A stretch of DNA of 8,433 bases. It comes from Bacillota bacterium. Lineage in GTDB: Bacteria > Bacillota > Clostridia > Oscillospirales > Oscillospiraceae. Under the pieces are notes generated by a model. That model had not been told where the DNA came from, ran no database searches, and saw only the letters and a list, made by a program, of their open reading frames with translations. Where the stretch lies: assembly GCA_009781925.1 (NCBI GenBank), contig WQUU01000309.1, forward strand, positions 1-8,433, written 5' to 3'. A program made the translations under genes and the position numbers. This document shows positions 6,647 to 8,433 of the stretch, one piece after another. How positions within the stretch are numbered: position 1 is the first letter of the stretch; every line of letters begins with the position of its first letter.

Positions 6647-7374
6647 ATCCGTTGGACAACGTGACGGCGCTTCTGGCGTCCCTGCGTATGCAGCCGGTCG
6701 ACTTCGAGGCACTGTACGCCGGGAAGAACAGGCTGACCCCGCTGGAGAGCGTGGAGCTGTTCCTGGCCGAGCAACAGCGGCTCCGCGTGGAGAAGCAGAA
6801 CCTGCTGCGCCGGCGTCGGGCCGGTCTGCCGGCAGAGAAAACCCTCGACACTTTCGACTTCGGCTTTCAGCGCAGCGTCTCCCGTGAGCAGATGCTCCGC
6901 CTCAGCGACATGACTTGGGTGGAACAGGCATACAACGTCTGCTTTCTCGGCCCGCCGGGCGTCGGCAAGACCCATCTCGCGCTGGCGCTCGCCGTTAAGG
7001 CCCTGGATTTGGGATACACCGTCGCTTTTGAAACCCTCGACAACCTCATGAAGCTGCTTAAAACCGAGGACATCTCCGGCGTCAGTAAGCGCAGGGTCAG
7101 GTATCTCTCCAAAGCGGCGCTGGTCATCGTCGATGAGGTGGGATTTCTCCCGCTCTCCCAGGCCGAGGCCAATCTCTTCTTCGGGTTTATTTCCTCTATG
7201 GACGAGAGGGTCTCCCTGATCGTCACGTCCAACAAGGGCTTTGACGAATGGGCTGACTTCCTCGGCGACGCTACCATCACCACTGCCATCCTGGACCGCC
7301 TCATCCACCACTGCGAGATCATCTCTATGTCCGGCAACAGTTACCGCCTCGAACACCGCAAATCTATTACCTGA
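6643..7374 (+). CDS. istB: IS21-family helper ATPase IstB
   Basis: A 243-residue AAA+ ATPase related to DnaC that binds target DNA and activates IstA at the chosen site. An N-terminal helical region (1-65) is followed by FDFGFQ. Walker A is GPPGVGKT (103-110) and Walker B is VIVDE (161-165). The sensor-1 asparagine lies in TSN (195-197), and the ILDRLIHHCEII segment carries the arginine-finger-type residue R219. The start overlaps the istA stop by 4 bp, and TGA lies only 4 bp before the right-end repeat. All expected motifs are intact. Confidence 0.95.
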   Translation: MNPLDNVTALLASLRMQPVDFEALYAGKNRLTPLESVELFLAEQQRLRVEKQNLLRRRRAGLPAEKTLDTFDFGFQRSVSREQMLRLSDMTWVEQAYNVCFLGPPGVGKTHLALALAVKALDLGYTVAFETLDNLMKLLKTEDISGVSKRRVRYLSKAALVIVDEVGFLPLSQAEANLFFGFISSMDERVSLIVTSNKGFDEWADFLGDATITTAILDRLIHHCEIISMSGNSYRLEHRKSIT

Positions 7375-7378
7375 TTCC

Positions 7379-7426
7379 TGCGCACTTTTCTGGCGAATTC
7401 TTGCGCATTCCTATTGACTGCTTACA
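7379..7426 (-). repeat. IS21 right end with outward -35-like sequence
   Basis: The reverse complement of 7379-7416 matches the left subterminal repeat at 31 of 38 positions. It lies 10 bp from the TTACA terminus, versus 34 bp from the terminus at the left end, so the left end has 24 bp more outer sequence. TTGACT (7414-7419) points outward on the plus strand and could act as a -35 element. Confidence 0.8.
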
Positions 7427-8252
7427 CTTCGAGTTTGTCGAAGGCCGAGGCGGTGTTGTCCTTTTCCGTATAGATCAGAAACTCGCCGTACTGCTCCGCG
7501 TCGAACGCCGGCTGGAGGTCAAAATGACCGATGTTCTCCACAATGTTGATGATTTCAGCCACATTTCCGGTGTGGCGCTCCGCGTCCAAAACGGCGTCGA
7601 ACAGCGCGCTTTGCTCGCCGTCCATCCCCTGAAGCTTCGCGGCGAGATAGTTTAGTTCATTCAGGGACAGCCCCTCGTCGGCGCAGGAATAGACCGCGTC
7701 GCTGAGATGTTTGACAGGCGAGCGGATTTCCAAGATGGAAAGATCGCGCGCATCCGCGATCTCGATGGCGTCCAGGAAGGGTTTCAGCGCATCCCGCGTC
7801 GTGGGCAGCGGCATGGTAAAACCGCCAAGCTTCTCATCATGGGCGTTTTCAATGTAAACGCGCATCGCCGCCTCCGCCTTGGGCGCCTTGGCAGCTTTAG
7901 GTGCCTCGATAACAGCGGGAACCGGCTCGTCCTCGCTGATACCGAGGTGGTTCGGAAGATAGTCGCTGAGCCATGTGCCACCGAATGTGCCATGGGTCTG
8001 CAGCCGCCACATGGCCAGCTTTCCGATATCCAGTTTGACATCGTCCATTTGAAAGAGGATATTCGTCAGACCCCCGTGCTCAAAGACGGAGATGTCCGTA
8101 AAGGCCGCGCCGTTCAGCAAAATGCCCTCTTCGGTGAGCGCTTGGTTGATGCCGTCCAGCCACTCCTGTGGGTCGCCGCCGCAGCCCTGGAGGATCAGGC
8201 CCTCCGCGCCGGCTGCCTGTTTTAGCGTGTCTGTCGTAATGTATGCAATCAT
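7422..8252 (-). pseudogene. N-terminal part of an ArdA-like antirestriction fusion protein, truncated by IS21
   Basis: A 276-residue frame whose last codon and stop (GTG TAA) straddle and enter the IS. Residues 1-105 form a separate domain (LQGCGGDPQEWLDGINQ, then KLAMWRLQTHGTFGGTWL) that I recall as a stand-alone small protein in related ICEs. An Ala/Pro/Lys-rich linker (106-129) follows. From 130 there is an ArdA-like segment: MRVYIENAHDEKLGGF, then LSLNELNYLAAKLQGM and HTGNVAEIINIVENIG. ArdA proteins mimic DNA and block type I restriction enzymes; the rich acidic content from residue 162 onwards (DAIEIADARD, DAVLDAE) fits that. ATG 8252 has AGGAGG 8 nt upstream, and the SD overlaps the end of the preceding gene. 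The intact gene would code for 581 residues. The ArdA assignment rests on recalled family sequence. Confidence 0.75.
7427..7433. repeat. Right target-site duplication CTTCGAG
   Basis: An exact copy of 4992-4998, directly after the TTACA end of the IS. Together the two copies fix the insertion boundaries. Confidence 0.9.
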
Positions 8253-8264
8253 GTCGGCGGCCTC

Positions 8265-8433
8265 CTAACTCGCGTGCTCAAATTCCCAAATCGGTACAAT
8301 CCCGCGGCTTTTCAGGAACTCATAAAGGAACAGCCGCCCCTTTTGCGTCCAGCAGGTGTGCATGGAGGCGGTGCGGTCGCCGAAGAAATAGGTGTGGGTC
8401 TTGGTGTAGCCCTTGTCGGCGTAATCCTGATAC
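8265..8433 (-). CDS. Phage-type antirepressor, KilAC domain C-terminus (5' end outside the window)
   Basis: Only the last 55 or so codons are present, ending at TAG 8267-8265. The peptide includes DKGYTKTHTYFFGD and WTQKGRLFLYEFLKSRGIV, the pattern I associate with the KilAC C-terminal domain of phage and ICE antirepressors, DNA-binding proteins that interfere with repressors. Such a gene is often found near the ArdA-like gene in Tn1549-type elements. The stop lies 12 bp before the next start, and the RBS of the next gene (AGGAGG) overlaps it, which indicates a shared transcript. The N-terminal half, usually Bro-N or similar, would lie to the right of the window. Confidence 0.6.
   Translation of the reverse strand, partial: YQDYADKGYTKTHTYFFGDRTASMHTCWTQKGRLFLYEFLKSRGIVPIWEFEHAS

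Larger units (their letters stand above)
4999..7426 (+). mobile_element. Complete IS21-family insertion sequence, 2428 bp
   Basis: The element carries the istA-istB pair, begins TGTAA and ends TTACA (the TG...CA termini of the family), and is flanked by the 7-bp duplication CTTCGAG. Its inverted repeats are subterminal: 5033-5070 matches the reverse complement of 7379-7416 at 31 of 38 positions. Both genes look intact, so it should be able to move. It sits in the opposite orientation to the ICE operon and splits the ArdA-like gene. Removing it with one duplication copy restores that gene's frame exactly. Confidence 0.95.

Noticed and set aside
6619..7356. Minus-strand open frame of 245 codons over istB
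   Set aside because: It is the mirror of istB, which has complete AAA+ motifs; no RBS or family resemblance was seen.
7401..7655. Plus-strand frame running from the IS right end into the ICE
   Set aside because: Antisense to the ArdA-like coding sequence, no RBS, and no -10 at proper distance from the outward TTGACT in this flank.

Overview
The window looks like part of a Tn1549/Tn916-superfamily integrative conjugative element (ICE) from a Gram-positive gut-type anaerobe, most likely a member of the Clostridia. The grounds are a run of minus-strand genes in a typical ICE order (KilAC-type antirepressor, ArdA-like antirestriction protein, DNA methyltransferase, PcfB/DUF3801, VirD4 coupling protein), clear AGGAGG-type ribosome binding sites, consensus sigma-A-type promoters and moderately GC-rich coding DNA. 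No tRNA, rRNA or CRISPR array was seen.

Right part (4072-8433, minus strand). The C-terminus of a KilAC-domain antirepressor (8265 to the window edge) is followed by one long gene coding for an ArdA-like fusion protein. That gene is split by a complete IS21-family element (4999-7426, istA and istB on the plus strand). The element has TGTAA...TTACA ends and a perfect 7-bp target duplication, CTTCGAG, at 4992-4998 and 7427-7433. Removing the IS and one duplication copy restores a single 581-residue reading frame with no frameshift, so the insertion is probably recent. A terminator-like hairpin at 4055-4083 overlaps the stop codon of this gene. Downstream come a beta-class DNA methyltransferase (3270-4034), PcfB (2796-3269) and VirD4 (from 2799), which abut or overlap and are probably translated together.

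Middle (1588-2799). virD4 keeps its membrane segments and Walker A motif but stops after 403 residues, before the usual Walker B region, where the sequence changes to unrelated DNA near 1588-1600.

Left part (1-1587). This looks like a different mobile unit: a short TnpV-like gene on the minus strand, an inverted repeat at 1560-1585, an XRE-family regulator (484-1134, plus), and two strong divergent promoters between the regulator and a leftward gene of which only the first 18 codons are visible. The leftward promoter gives that gene an untranslated leader of about 290 nt. The leader holds a 70-codon open frame with no ordinary start and several possible short hairpins. It is the least explained part of the window.

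Taken together, the transfer operon carries two independent lesions: the IS21 insertion upstream and the loss or displacement of the virD4 3' half. The ICE copy is therefore probably defective or host to a second element. The genes that remain serve DNA export (VirD4, PcfB) and protection from host restriction (ArdA-like protein, methyltransferase). The left block looks like a regulated module of another mobile element.
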